From positions 1,860,001-1,924,000 of the forward strand of contig NC_089457.1 of NCBI RefSeq assembly GCF_026210795.1: DNA of 64,000 nt. The letters run 5' to 3'. The notes under the pieces were generated by a model that saw only the letters and a list, made by a program, of their open reading frames with translations, searched no databases and was not told the DNA's origin. Numbering within the stretch: position 1 is the stretch's first letter; each line of letters starts with the position of its first letter. This DNA comes from Rhizophagus irregularis (Eukaryota; Glomeromycota; Glomeromycetes; Glomerales; Glomeraceae). Positions 10,620-23,186 of this stretch are shown in pieces. Both the position numbers and the translations under genes were made by a program.

Positions 10620-11840
10620 TATTTGTTTAACCGATCCAAATTCTCACATCAATGCCAAATTTAAATTCATTTCCTTCTGGACGTCGTCCTTGCAATAATG
10701 AAAGTACAAAAAAAAGATATTTTTTACCAAAACGAATCAAGATCCAGACGAAATTTTACTTAAAAAAAAATTTATCAAATAGTAAATAGATTTGGACAAC
10801 GACATGCATTAGAATCTGCTAAAAGATCTAGCCCAGAGAAAGTATAAATCGGAAGTGGAAAATTGATTGTAACTTCATAAAAATATTATTATTCAATATT
10901 CATACTTATCCTGATTTAGCTAGTTTGGTTAATTATCAAGAGAAAATCCTGCCTCTATGGTTAGTGATATTTCTTTCGACCACCAATTTAACTACAATTT
11001 GTTACATATCCAAATTAAGTTAGTGGACGTGAAATATTAGAGTCCAAATCTTATTTGAGTTTATCAGTAGGTGTAAGCAATTGAGTATCAAAAACACAAT
11101 TATTAATTTATTATATTACAATTTTATACCATTTGGGAATGACATCTGTAGAATCATTACTTGAAGCAATCGATTCACAAGATTGCTTGCAAGAGTATAT
11201 ATCAGGTTTGTGTTTATTTTTTTGCCAACAACTATATTAATTATTAAACATAATATGTAGGATCGTCTACTTTATTAAGATGAAATTCTTGTTTAACCTT
11301 TGTGATATCCAAATTAATATTGTATAGAAGCCAAGTAAGTTCTTTATTTTAACAGATTGTTAAAAACCGATACTTTTTTTTCAAATTCTATTAATACAAT
11401 ATTGTTTGTTGAATAAGATGGGTAGCGGAAATCCATAATTCTTAATAATATTCATTTAGCATTAATTCAGCAAAGGATACAAATACAAATTTTATTCTAA
11501 AATTTTAATTTCCAATCAGGTTATGAATTATCGGCGGTAATTAATCCTAACCACATTATAATTTTTTGTCAAGTAAGTTTCAATTTTAATTTTGATAAAT
11601 AATTTTATGGTATTATAAATTTCCTTTATTTCATAATCATTATTAAAATTTGTGCAATCAACTATTAAAAGTTTAAAAGATAGATTTCCGAAATCTACTT
11701 ATGTTAAGAATATTAGATCCAAATGTAACTCTCAATAATCGTAACAAGTTGAATTTGCTTTAATGGTTCCAAATTTAAATGATGTTATTGAGCGGATATT
11801 TCGTATCAAATGTAACAACATATCAAAATCTTAATGAAAA
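10620..11840 (+). pseudogene. Decayed multi-exon gene of unknown family
   Basis: Several short stretches read like protein but are broken by stops. They are MPNLNSFPSGRRPCNNES near 10652, RFGQRHALESAKRSSPEKV near 10785-10846, MTSVESLLEAIDSQDCLQEY at 11139 (with a GTTTGT donor and an AATATGTAG acceptor), and FVQSTIKSLKDRFPKSTYVK near 11655. Their spacing and orientation agree with one plus-strand gene with small introns that has lost its frame. I do not recognise the family. It could instead be two unrelated fragments. Confidence 0.35.
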
Positions 11841-12571
11841 TCCTACTTTTTGGCCTAGATTTGATTATTACTAAATAGGTAAAAAGTGATATGAAAACAT
11901 AGCAATTTGATATTTACGAGTAATATGATATCCAAATTTTTTCACATTATGCACATGACTTTCAGTTCAAAATACTTGGCATGCGTGCTACATAAAATAG
12001 AGCTGAAAGATAGAAACATAGATGAAATAGATACTTCCTTCATTGGCTAGCTAATTTCCCAATAAAAATACCCGGTTTTTAATATATGCTCTTTATGGTT
12101 AAGATAATTAAATAATTCACTTTTTGATCAAACATTTATATGAACACGCGAACTGATGTTAAAATCGGCCACAATTGCTCAATCGTTTATGTAGCACTGT
12201 TAGCAGTAACACTATTACAATCTTTTTAATCTTTATATAGAGTTCTGCTATACGTCACAACGATGTGAGATAAATATCATGTGAAATGTGGGTGCGACGG
12301 TGCGTGATATCCATGTTCTTAGTGTGACTTTAAAATCTGCACACTTAAAATTCAACGATATCCAACACGCCCGAACAAAACTCGAAAATACGAACGACTG
12401 TGTTGACGACCTCCATCCATCCGTCAGTAGACATCCAACTATCTTAACGCCTGGCATATATCTGGTCGCGCACGTTCCTCCAAAAAGACGTCTTCTTGCT
12501 TGATTATTTTTTCCTTCCTATCTGAAAAAAGCCGACTTCTTTCTTTTAACGGGTAATACACTTATACTAAT
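11841..12571. other. Intergenic / promoter region of B55 gene
   Basis: The part nearest the gene (about 12240-12570) is more G+C-rich than the surroundings. Two overlapping open frames on opposite strands (12248-12503) look like composition shadows, not genes. A CT-rich stretch precedes the start codon. Confidence 0.4.
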
Positions 12572-14698
12572 ATGGCCGATTCGGACAGTGGTTGGAAATT
12601 TGCTCAATGCTTTGGTGACAAGGGCGAGGTCGAGGACATTACAGAAGGTAATTGTCCTTTTGACCTTCTGGACTTTTTAACTTACAAACCGAGATCGAAC
12701 CACCGGTGTTTGATGAACATTAGTTTTTCCTACCTTTTATGGTATTCGGTTGATGTGCAAGAGAATTTTATGTACTCACAAATAAGCGCCGAGATTGCGT
12801 GTCGATCATTCTTTGATTTTTTTGGCACTTATTGTGATCAATTTCTTGCAAATACTCTCAATCGATCGTCGTAGGGTAGAGAAACTATAGTTTAGTTGCA
12901 TAAAAAACAGGTTTACTAGAATAAATATTGGCGTGGAGCAGTTATGAATAGGCTCCAAATGCCAGATCGTGAATCATTTTGATGTCGCTTTCTCTTTTAC
13001 ATCAGAGATTCAATAGGTCTCACAACTATATTTCCAATATGCAGCTGACATTATCTCGACCGTGGAATTTGACCATACTGGTGATTACCTTGCCACTGGA
13101 GATAAAGGAGGACGAGTAGTATTATTTGAACGCAACGATGGGGTATGTAATTCATTGTAATTGTTATTATTTTATTCTTCTAGAATTTCTCTAATTTTAA
13201 ATGAAATTCAGAAGAAAGGTTGTGAATACAAATTCTACACCGAATTTCAATCGCACGAGCCTGAATTCGATTATTTGAAAAGCTTGGAAATTGAAGAAAA
13301 GATTAACAAGATTAAATGGTGCAAGCGACAGAATGCTGCGCATTTTTTATTGTCTACCAACGGTAAATACAAATAAACCATGAAAATTTTATCAAATTCC
13401 AATCAAAATTAAATTTAGTTCTTTCATTACAGACAAGACTATCAAACTTTGGAAAGTGTTTGAAAAATCTTTGAAAGTTGTCGCCGAAAATAATTTAAAT
13501 GATGGTGCACGACCTCAAAATGGCAGAATCCAACAGCTGAAGTTACCGAAACTTACACATCACGACACAATTATTGCTGCCGTTCCTCGCAAAGTATATG
13601 CTAATGCTCATGCATATCATATTAATTCCATATCTATTAATTCTGATGGTGAAACGTATATATCTGCGGATGACCTAAGAATCAATTTATGGAATTTAAA
13701 TATTAGCGACCAAAGTTTTAGTATCCTTTTTTAGGACAAATAATGACTAATTTTAACATTTTTTTTTTTAATAATTAAGGTTCCTTAATTTTAGCCATTT
13801 TTTAGATATTGTTGATATTAAACCAGTTAATATGGAAGAATTAACTGAAGTTATTACCGCAGCAGAATTTCATCCTCTTCATTGTAATTTGTTTATGTAC
13901 AGTAGCAGTAAAGGGACTATAAAATTAAGTGATATGAGGGCGGCGGCATTATGTGATCAACATGCAAAATGTGAGCTGGTTTTTTTTTTTAACTAAATGA
14001 TTATGAAAATTAGCCAAATATTTATAAATTTACTTTATTTTCAAAGTATTTGAGGAACAAGAAGATCCTGCCAATAAATCTTTTTTCTCAGAAATTATTT
14101 CATCTATTTCTGATGTTAAGTTCAGCAAAGATGGAAAGTATATTCTTTCGCGTGACTATTTGACTCTGAAAATCTGGGACATAACTATGGAAAATCGACC
14201 ACTGAAAACAATCAATATTCATGATCATTTGCGAAATAAACTTTGTGATCTTTATGAAAATGATTGTATTTTTGACAAATTTGAATGTACTTTTAGTGGG
14301 GATGGACAGTAAGTTATTTTAGAAAATTCTTCAATATGTATATATATATACACATATATTTAGGTTTATCAAGATTGACTAAGAAATGATTCATATTCAT
14401 TTTTCATTCTAGAAATGTCCTAACTGGCTCGTACAATAATTATTTCCATATTTATGACCGAGAGGGATTGTCCGATATTGCTTTGCAAGCTGATAAGAGT
14501 GCATTCAAAGCTAAGCGTGTCGGATCAGCAAAGAATAAGTCGATGCTTTCGCGTGGAAAAACTAATAATAGAAAGGAAGAAATTAACGTTGATGCCATTG
14601 ATTTTAATAAGAAAATTCTTCACGCTTCATGGCATCCAAACGAAAATTCGATTGCTGTGGCTGCAACTAATAATCTTTTCATTTTTACGTACGTATGA
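12572..14698 (+). CDS. CDC55: Protein phosphatase 2A regulatory subunit B55
   Basis: Seven exons: 12572-12647, 13045-13142, 13212-13362, 13433-13720, 13806-13970, 14047-14308, 14413-14698, giving 441 residues. The first intron is long (~400 bp), the rest 69-105 bp. B55 is the WD40 propeller that directs the PP2A core to substrates in mitosis and morphogenesis. Diagnostic blocks are [50 protein letters not shown] and [20 protein letters not shown]. They continue with [72 protein letters not shown] and ATNNLFIF. Length is that of yeast and animal B55. The model ends FIFTYV with TGA at 14696. A GTATGA donor overlaps that stop, so a different last exon cannot be excluded. AATAAA is at 14735-14740. 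Confidence 0.96.
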
Positions 14699-17600
14699 AC
14701 TTTATTATTCGTTTTTGTTTGCCATTAACTCGCGAATAAAGATTGTTTTACTTATCTTTTCTTTATTCTAAAATTTTTGGCTGTACTTGAAAAAAAAAAT
14801 AAATAAATATTTATTATTAATTAGCGAGTAAGTTGTTTTTTTTTTAAAAAAAAAAATTATTACTTGTTTTCATCTCAAAACGTTATATAATATGAACTGA
14901 TTAAATATTTTCATTAAAATGCTTTTTTTATTTATTTATTTATTTATTATTTGAATATCCAGGTTATAATAGATAGACTTTTTTATTCTTTTTTTTCCTT
15001 TAAAAACATCATTTGTAAATTCTTTGTCACGGTCGTCAAAATTGATTTTTTGGTTAGAGTAGTGGTGTGCATTTTTAGTTGTTCACTTTTCATGTCATTA
15101 TTTATATTTTCTTTTGGGCTTGGTTTCAAATTTGTTTTAAAAACATTCTCTCACTCACATCTCTAATTATTTTATATCTGAAATGGGGTAATACTTTGAA
15201 ACATTTGTAACCTTGCTTCTTCTATTATTATATATTTTTTTTTTCTGTTCATTCTCCTTGGATGTTTATGTTGATATTTTTTTTGTAAGTAGATTTATTT
15301 TCGTTTCTTTTTAATTAAGTTGCATTAACTATAGTAATCTCTGATTTGATTCAATTAGTTGTTGTATCAGGACAGGACTGTGATCAAGAGGCGTTTATAG
15401 CTGGTAAAGTCAGCTATATGCAATTATATAAAATACCAAATACTATTTAACTTACTTGTATACTAAATTGTATACTTTTTGCGTAATTTAAATTTCTTAT
15501 TTAAAAATTTGGTCTAACTCTGGCCGATTAGTATTGACTATATATAATGCTGGTCAGAAATAGATCTAGTATAATGTGTATTTTTTCCTTTTAATAAACC
15601 AAGATTCATAAAAAATATATAGACAATACTTTTTTTTCTTTTAGAAAAAATAAAATAATAATAAAGCAGCATTCCGTGTGATAAATAGATAATTGGACTA
15701 TTGGTATTAGAATACACGGAAACACTATAAAAAGATAGTATAATTCAATCACAAATTTGTTTACTTACATGATAAATAATTAATCAACTTAATGGTAATC
15801 CATTGGAATTTCATCAAGTATTAAATATCAATAATTCTAATTAAATTTTTTTAATTTTAAACAAAGTATTGGCTATTTAATAAAAATTTAATAAATTGAT
15901 AGGTTTATATTTCTTTTTATAAGAGCCAATTTGTAAGAGATCAGCATTATTTAATAATAAATTTTAGGTAAAATACCACTTTTATAATTCAACACCTATA
16001 AATATAATTCATTTGATTATTTTACTAAGATGAATTATTCCAAAAAAATTCTTAAAACTTTATTAAAAAATATCTAATTGGTATATATACTCTTGATTAT
16101 GAATTTATTATATAATATATTTTAATATTTATTATTTATCTATATTAATTTTTATAGTATAAAAAATGCATGAGTTTTTGTTTTGTATTAGAATAGTGAT
16201 ACTTATATCTTCATTTAATAAAAGTATAATGCAACTTTTTAACTTTTTAACAAAAAACAAATTTATATAATAATTATACTAATTTTTTATAAATTAGTAT
16301 TTAATATGATTATTTTTTCTTTTGGAATTTATAATTTATTACATCTGCAATGCATTATACTCTTTTTTGTCACCTGTATTACACTCCTCCTCTTTTCATT
16401 TTTTATATGTATTTTAGAAACTTATGTAATTTTACCTAAAATGCTTAATATGCAATATATTACAGATATCACAGATATAATAAAAAACAAAACTCTTTCT
16501 TTTAAACTAATAATATTTTATTATTTTTATTTTTATTTTATTTTTATTTTTATAAATGCAGTTTTATTATATTATAACATTTATAATAGTTTATTATTAA
16601 AATTTTATTTATTATAATTTATTTGTATTTTTTACATTAAATAATTTAAATAGGTTTAACTTAATTTTAATTAAAGTTAACATCTCAACTATTTTAAATA
16701 ATTGTGCTTAAGAGTTGTGATTATAAATTGCAAGTTGTAATTAATAAAGTTTTATTATAATTACATTTTTAATAAATAGATAGATTAATTTTACAATATA
16801 TAAAAATTGTATTATTATAATTTTTTTTAAAAAAATATAATTGATTTTTGCTAAAATTAATTAGTTTTATAAAAAATAAAAAAATAATGGAATTTATAAT
16901 TTTAAAATAAATGAATTACTAATTAGTAAAATAATATTTATTTTAAATTACTTTTTTTAAAAAAATTTATATTTTTTAATATAAAATTATTTAAAAAATT
17001 GGTAAATTAAAATTAAAAGTATTTTATCTAATATTTACATCTACATATTAGATAAGTAATTTTAATGCATTTAAAAAAAAAAATTAGAAGTATTATTAAA
17101 AATTTACCAAATTAATTAGTTTTAACAATTATTATAGCTAATTTTATTAAAAATTTATAATTTTAATTTTAAAAAATTTTATGTGTTACAATCAAAAAAA
17201 AAAAATCTTAAAAAATTTAAAAATTTAAAAAATATATAGGTTTTTTGCAATAAAAAGAAAAGAAACTGCTAAAAAAATTTTTAATCAATATTAATTCTAA
17301 ATAAATTACAATATTTAGAGTATTATTAATATATAAATATAAATTTTAATTTTTCTAGTAATTTTCCCTCCTTTCTATTGCAATAAATTTATTTAATATC
17401 AATTATAATTTTACTTTTATAATTATTATAACAATAAAAATTAAAAATTATAATTTTAATTAAAAATTCAAATAATATAAAATTTTAAAAATTTAAAATA
17501 TATAATAATTAATATTATTAATTTTTAAAAAAAGTAAAATTTAACTTTAATAAATAATATAATAAAATACAGATTATTAAATTTTATTTTATAATTATTT

Positions 17601-18032
17601 ATTAATTAAAGACGGATAACATAGTATAAATCAAAAATGAAGTTTTAAATCCCCTTTTACCATAATAAGTAAAATTGTAAAAAAGGCAAAAATACATATA
17701 ATATAAATTTATTTATAAGTGTATAAGGTATAAATTGTGTTTATTCAAAAAAATCAGAAATTCTTTAGTATTGCATGATAAAATAATCAGTATTTTTATT
17801 ATATAAAATTTTCAAAAAAAGGAAGTGCATTCAAAATGCAAATGCATTCAAATTTTATATAATAATATACAGTATATATAATTAAACTAAAAATTATTAA
17901 TTATTACATGGCTATAAATTAAATAAAAAAATGAAATTTTATAATTTCTTATAAATTATCATATAAATTTTATCAGATATACAAATAAAAAAAGTTAAAC
18001 ATATATAATTTAGGCAATTTCTATTTGTATAT
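14699..18032. other. AT-rich intergenic desert
   Basis: Extremely AT-rich with TTTA runs (about 14925-14950). Long open frames here (for example 16306-16617) are F/I/L/Y-only translations of T-rich DNA. A pair of inverted TTGCAATA segments at about 17236 and 17375 resembles the ends of the MITE at 51840 in decayed form. No gene seen. Confidence 0.6.
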
Positions 18033-18259
18033 GGGGTGTTTAAACACAGGTCATATTAGTAGATTAAAAACGGCATTCAAACCCTCCTTTAATGCCTTAA
18101 GTAAACTTGCAGAGCAGGTGAAAATACATATATTTATCTGTAATATAATAAGAATAAAAAGTAAAAGAGTATAATGTCGGTAGCATTCAATTTCAAATTA
18201 AAAAACAAAAAATTAGTCTATTAAAAATTATATTTATATGACCTATGTACAAACACCCC
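18033..18259. mobile_element. MITE with GGGGTGTTT ends
   Basis: Left end GGGGTGTTTAAACACAGG and right end CAAACACCCC, preceded inward by TATATGACCTATG, are imperfect inverted repeats about 230 bp apart. It contains at 18072-18145 the same ~65-bp module (TAAGTAAACTTGCAGAGCAG) found twice in the 6959-7350 element. No coding capacity; target duplication not clear. Confidence 0.55.
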
Positions 18260-18361
18260 GTGTAAACTTAGAAATTTTCTATAATTTATTTATTTATTAA
18301 AATATTAAATTATTTGTTTGAATATATTTAAATTATAACTAAAAATAAAAATAAAATAGTA

Positions 18362-18540
18362 CAGTCTATTCTTGATATAGCGAAGAAGCTGTTCTGCACC
18401 TCAAATTCATTATAGCAAGTTAACGAAGAATTTGAAGAATTTGATTAGTTACTTCATTATAGTAAGGAAAAATTGACATATTTTATTAGCTAAGCATCAC
18501 GTGATTTATTATATCAAAATTCGCTATAGGGAGGTAAACT
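18362..18540. mobile_element. Pogo/Tigger-type MITE
   Basis: Left end CAGTCTATTCTTGATATAGC after TA (18360-18361). Right side ATTCGCTATAGGGAGGTAAAC is the eroded inverted end. Ends beginning CAGTC..A.C..T.GATATAGCGAA are shared with the elements at 62849 and 63862 and resemble pogo ends. It holds a TCACGTGA site at 18497-18504. Confidence 0.6.
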
Positions 18541-19145
18541 ATAATTAGTAAAAATTTTTATTTAAATAAATAATGCATAATAATTTTTTGGTATAAATAT
18601 TCTTAAATAATGTATTATTAATTTGTGAATTTTTATAAATTTAAAGCTAATTTGAAAGTATATTCTTTAGGTGATTTATAACTTACTAAAAGAGATTTGT
18701 AACTTTATAATATAATATTTAATATAAATTCTATTATAATTTATTTAAAAGATAAAAATTTTGACTTTTTAATAAATATTTTTAAATAGGTTTACAATAG
18801 ATATTGAAATTGATTATAATATTAATTATTTCTACCTTTAAATATTATATAAATTAATAAAAAAATCAACTTTATTACTTGATATTTAAACATATAATTT
18901 AATAATTATATAAATTCATCCCATCCTCTTGGTAAACAAAGAGCAATTTTAAATTATATACCTCTGTTTTTTAATTAAATAATAATCCAAATTTAATAAA
19001 ATTTATACCACTGAATTCATTTTAATAAAAGAAATCCAATAATAATAATTTTATTTTTCTTATTTCGCTAATTTTAATATTTACTAAAATACAATATAAA
19101 GTAATTTTTAATTAATATAAATAAAAGATATTTGAAATCCTATTA
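18541..19145. other. AT-rich intergenic DNA
   Basis: Only A/T-rich sequence without frames, repeats or sites that I can support. Confidence 0.6.
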
Positions 19146-19324
19146 CCGTATTTTATTGAAAATAAGCACCCCTTTTTTGCAAGGATTTTGAGAGAAAAGT
19201 TTAGGGTGGTGCTTATTTTTGATACTATTTTTATTAGTAATATATATAACTTTTTCACAAAAAATTTTGAAAATTAGGAGAAGGTGCTTATTTTCGAGGG
19301 GTGCTTATTTTTGATAAAATACGG
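19146..19324. mobile_element. Small TA-flanked MITE (CCGTATTTTAT ends)
   Basis: About 179 bp. Left CCGTATTTTATTGAAAATAA, continuing GCACCCC, pairs with the right end GGGGTGCTTATTTTTGATAA, continuing AATACGG. TA is present on both sides (19144-19145 and 19325-19326). The arms are long and nearly identical, so it is relatively young. TA duplication and size fit Stowaway/Tc1-mariner-derived MITEs. Confidence 0.8.
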
Positions 19325-19525
19325 TAATAATACCTATAATTTTTAAAGTAAAATTTTAATAATAAAAATAAAATTATTTTAAGATTTATATAGTAAAACC
19401 ATTTTATTAATATGAAATGGGAATTTAGTTAATTTTATTTAATTTTATAATTATTTATCATTATAGAAAAAAAAAAGAAGAGCTCAAGCGGCAAACTATT
19501 TAATAGAAAATAATGATAAATACTA

Positions 19526-19764
19526 AGGTTGCTTGCTGAAACCTAGGGGTTTAGGCAAGATGGTGTTTTGCCGAAAAGTGAAATTCTGCCAAAACTATAT
19601 TAAAGTTATATTAAAAAACTGGCAAAACTTTGGAGAAAAGCGAAACTGCCAAAACTTATTATAAATGCCAAAACTGCTGAAACTCTGCCAAAACTATAAT
19701 AAATCTATAGTAAAATTTTGATGAAACTAATTGTAGGATTTTGAAGAGGTTTGACAAGCAACCT
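19526..19764. mobile_element. Small TA-flanked MITE (AGGTTGCTTG ends)
   Basis: About 239 bp. Left AGGTTGCTTGCTGAAACC, right GGTTTGACAAGCAACCT, TA on both sides (19524-19525, 19765-19766). The interior carries repeated TGCCAAAACT and TGAAACT segments. No coding frame. Confidence 0.75.
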
Positions 19765-20789
19765 TAATAAATACATTTGTAGATACCCAGAGAAGAAGCT
19801 TGTACAAATAAATTATAATTTTTTATATTATATATTTTTATAAAAAAAATGTAAAATTAAATTTTTTATAAAATTTGATATAATAGAATTTTATATATGC
19901 TGTTTAAATTATTTTAAACTGCTATAATTATAAGTAAAATCCCAAATTTAATTATAGTATTTCAAATTATTACAATTATAATATTCTCAAATAATTTGGA
20001 CAAAATATATAATAACTTATTAGGAATATTTGCTAATTGAGTGAAGTATTTTAGAAATTACTAGTATTTGTAATTATATAGATTAATTATCATAATAATT
20101 AAATATTATCGCACTTTTCAAAATTGTGCTACCTCCTATAAATTATCTAATAAAAAAATTATTAGATTATAGAACAATTACCAGACAAAAATTGGACAAT
20201 GTTATCCTGTAATCGTCTTGTAATTGTCCTGCAATCATAATCACTCAATCATCACAATATACACAGAATTCTGAAAACTGCGATAATTCCTATAAGGTAA
20301 ATAAATAAAATAAATAAATAAAATATATAATAAAACTATCTATTTTATTAATAAAATTTATTAAAATCTGTTATATTAAGAATTTTAATATATTTAAGAG
20401 TAAATTAGTTATATATTATTTATGATAATTTACAATTCTAAATTATATATTATTTATAATAATCTATTTTAAATCCAATTCTAATATATCAAAATTTTAT
20501 TATGTTAAGATTTCAGTATATTAAATTTATAATAAATTTTAATTTTACATAATTTTTATTAATTTTTATATACTAATTATTTTCTTATTGCAGAATAGTA
20601 AGGTTTTGAATCATCTATTTATAATTACAAAGCTATTGCTAAAAATATGCAAATTGTAATATAGATAGCATATATGAAAAATATAAACTTATTTTATATT
20701 TATTTAATCTAATAAATATTCTATATATTCTGCAAATTATAAAAAATAAAAAAATAATTTTAAGTATTATAAATAATTTTTATAATTGC

Positions 20790-21430
20790 TTTTTTTAAAA
20801 AATTTTATTATTTTTTTAATTAAAAAAAAATTTCATAAATTCTAATAAATCTTTAAAAATTTAAAAAATTTATTATTTTTTTAATTAAAAAAAATTCATA
20901 AATTCTACAATTCTTTAAAAAATCTATAACAATTCTTAAAATTTTATTATTTTTTGATTAAAAAAAAATCTATAACAATTCTTTTAAATTTATTATTTTT
21001 TTTATTAAAAAAAAAATCCATAAATCCTATAACAATTCTTTAAAATTTTATTACTTTTTGATTAAAGCATATCCACAATAAAAATGAAAAAGAATTTATG
21101 AATTTTATAATAAATCTTTAAAATTTTATTATTTTTTTTGATTAAAAAAGATTCTATAATTCATAAATTATCTTTAAAATTTTATTATTTTTTTGATTTA
21201 AAAAAAAATTCTATAATTAAAAAAATCCATGAATTATCTTTAAAATTTTTTTATAAAATCCATAAATTATCTTTAATATTTTATTATTTTTTAATTAAAA
21301 AAAAAATTCTATAATTTAAAAAAAAAATCCATGAATTATCTTTAAAAAAAAATAAATAATCCATTTTTTTGATTAAAAAAAATTCTATAATTTTAAAAAA
21401 AAAATCCATGAATTATCTTTAAAATTTTAT
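20790..21430. repeat. Degenerate AT-rich tandem array, unit ~50-60 bp
   Basis: About ten loosely repeated units of the form ATCTTTAAAATTTTATTATT, a T run, GATTAAAAAA and a TTCTATAATT segment, with variable A/T runs. Every unit is imperfect. Confidence 0.6.
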
Positions 21431-22646
21431 TATGAATTTCGTGAATTCTATAATAATTCATCTATAAATTCTATACCCTGAAAATTTTTGGTTTAAAGCG
21501 GGAGAATTAAACTTAAATATTTTTAATATGTATGTATATATGTAACAATGTTCCATATAACATATACATGTATATCAGCGTATCAGTTTATATCATCACA
21601 AAAAAAATTTTATTTTTTGTTTTCCTATTAAAAAGTTTTTAAGCATTCCTGCATGTTAAGAATGTTACCATTCATTTATTATAAATGACATAATAATAAC
21701 AAATAATAAATTCTTTTTTGATAAACGTGATAAACGGTAAAAAAAAATAATAAATAAAAAAATAAATATTTTAATTTAATAAAAACAAAGGAATTTTTAT
21801 TTTGATTGGTAATAATTTTTTTTTTATAGTTTAGAAAAAAATTTCTCGGAAAATAGTTTTTTTTTTTTAACCATGTGAGAAAATTACATTCTTTTCGGTT
21901 AATCCCTTAAAAATCGATGAAAGAAAGATAGGTTGAATTCGGAGTTACTCAAGAATTTTACCAGTATCGGTTTATAGATTATCGCTTACGTTTTTTTTTT
22001 TATCTGCTATATAACTTTCTATTTTAATAAATTATTACATCTTAAAAAATAAAGTGAATGAATGAATGAATGAATGAATGGAGTTGATCTTGTTGATGAG
22101 TTGATTTAAAGTCCATACGATTGTTACTTGGTTCTTATTAAGCAGAAATTTGCATTTCAATCACTTCAATCACAAGTCACAACTAAATCCAACTAATCCA
22201 GCTAATCCAGCTAATCCACAGGTTTTTTACCAACTATATGCATATATATATCCCTCAATTTACAGTATTTTTCTTTTAACAATATACACAAAACTTGATC
22301 TTAGTTTGATGATTTTTTTTAAAAAATCATGTGATGACAAATTTTTTTTTTTTAAAATTAAAAAAAAATAATCCAAAAGAATCAATGAATGAAATCGAGA
22401 TTCTTTTTTTCTTTAAAAAGAGAAAATGATGATAATTTCTTGAATCTTAATTTTTTTTCTTTTTTTTTCTTTTTTAGAAAAAAAAATGATTCTTTTTTTT
22501 TTGTTATTTCATTAATTGATATTTTTTCTAAAGTTCCTTTTTTTTTTTATTGGAATTTTTGAAAATAATTTTCGTTTTTGACTTTAACAAGAGAAAGGGC
22601 TTCTTTTTTTTTTTTAATTAATTAATTAAGAAAAATATGAAGAAAA
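21431..22646. other. Intergenic with microsatellites
   Basis: Contains an AATG/GAAT microsatellite at about 22055-22080, a short TAATCCAGC triplication near 22195-22220 and many poly-T tracts. The 73-codon frame at 22150-22371 runs through these repeats and is unlikely to be a gene. Confidence 0.5.
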
Positions 22647-23016
22647 TCAATTCAAGAAATTCAAGTTCTATTGAACTTTGAAAATTTTTTATTAAATTCT
22701 GATTCTCTTTTATTATCGAACCAAAATTACAATTCTAAAATCAATTCAAAAATTCAAGTTCTATTGAACTTTGAAAATTTTTATTAAATTCTGATTCTCT
22801 TTTATTATCGAACCAAAATTACAATTCTAAAATCAATTCAAAAATTCAAGTTCTATTGAACTTTGAAAATTTTTATTAAATTCTGATTCTCTTTTATTAT
22901 CGAACCAAAATTACAATTCTAAAATCAATTCAAAAATTCAAGTTCTATGAACTTTTTGAAAATTTATATTAAATTCTGATTCTCTTTTATTATCGAACCA
23001 AAATTACAATTCTAAG
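22647..23016. repeat. Four tandem copies of a 92-bp repeat
   Basis: Copies begin TCAATTCAA at 22647, 22741, 22833 and 22925 (spacing 94, 92, 92) and end ACCAAAATTACAATTCTAA. Copies are nearly identical; the last has small changes around the GTTCTATTGAAC palindrome. It lies about 170 bp downstream of the tafazzin stop codon. Confidence 0.9.
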
Positions 23017-23186
23017 TATTTTTTAAAAATCTAGTTGAAAAAAAAAAGGAAATTAAATTAATTTATTTTTTGTACAAATATGTAATAATATATTCTATTT
23101 TATTTAGCTAAAAAAAAAAATAAAAATAAAAAATAAAACAATATATTTTATATATATTATTATATCTATATGTTTATATGATTCGA

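Noticed and set aside
12248-12503. Antisense pair of 69- and 71-codon frames
   Set aside because: Fully overlapping on opposite strands in the G+C-richer B55 promoter; a composition effect.
14454-14771. 105-codon frame overlapping the last B55 exon
   Set aside because: Out-of-frame shadow; the B55 frame at 14413-14698 continues the WD40 protein.
22055-23016. CRISPR-like array
   Set aside because: The 92-bp repeats are contiguous with no unique spacers, and the organism is a eukaryote.
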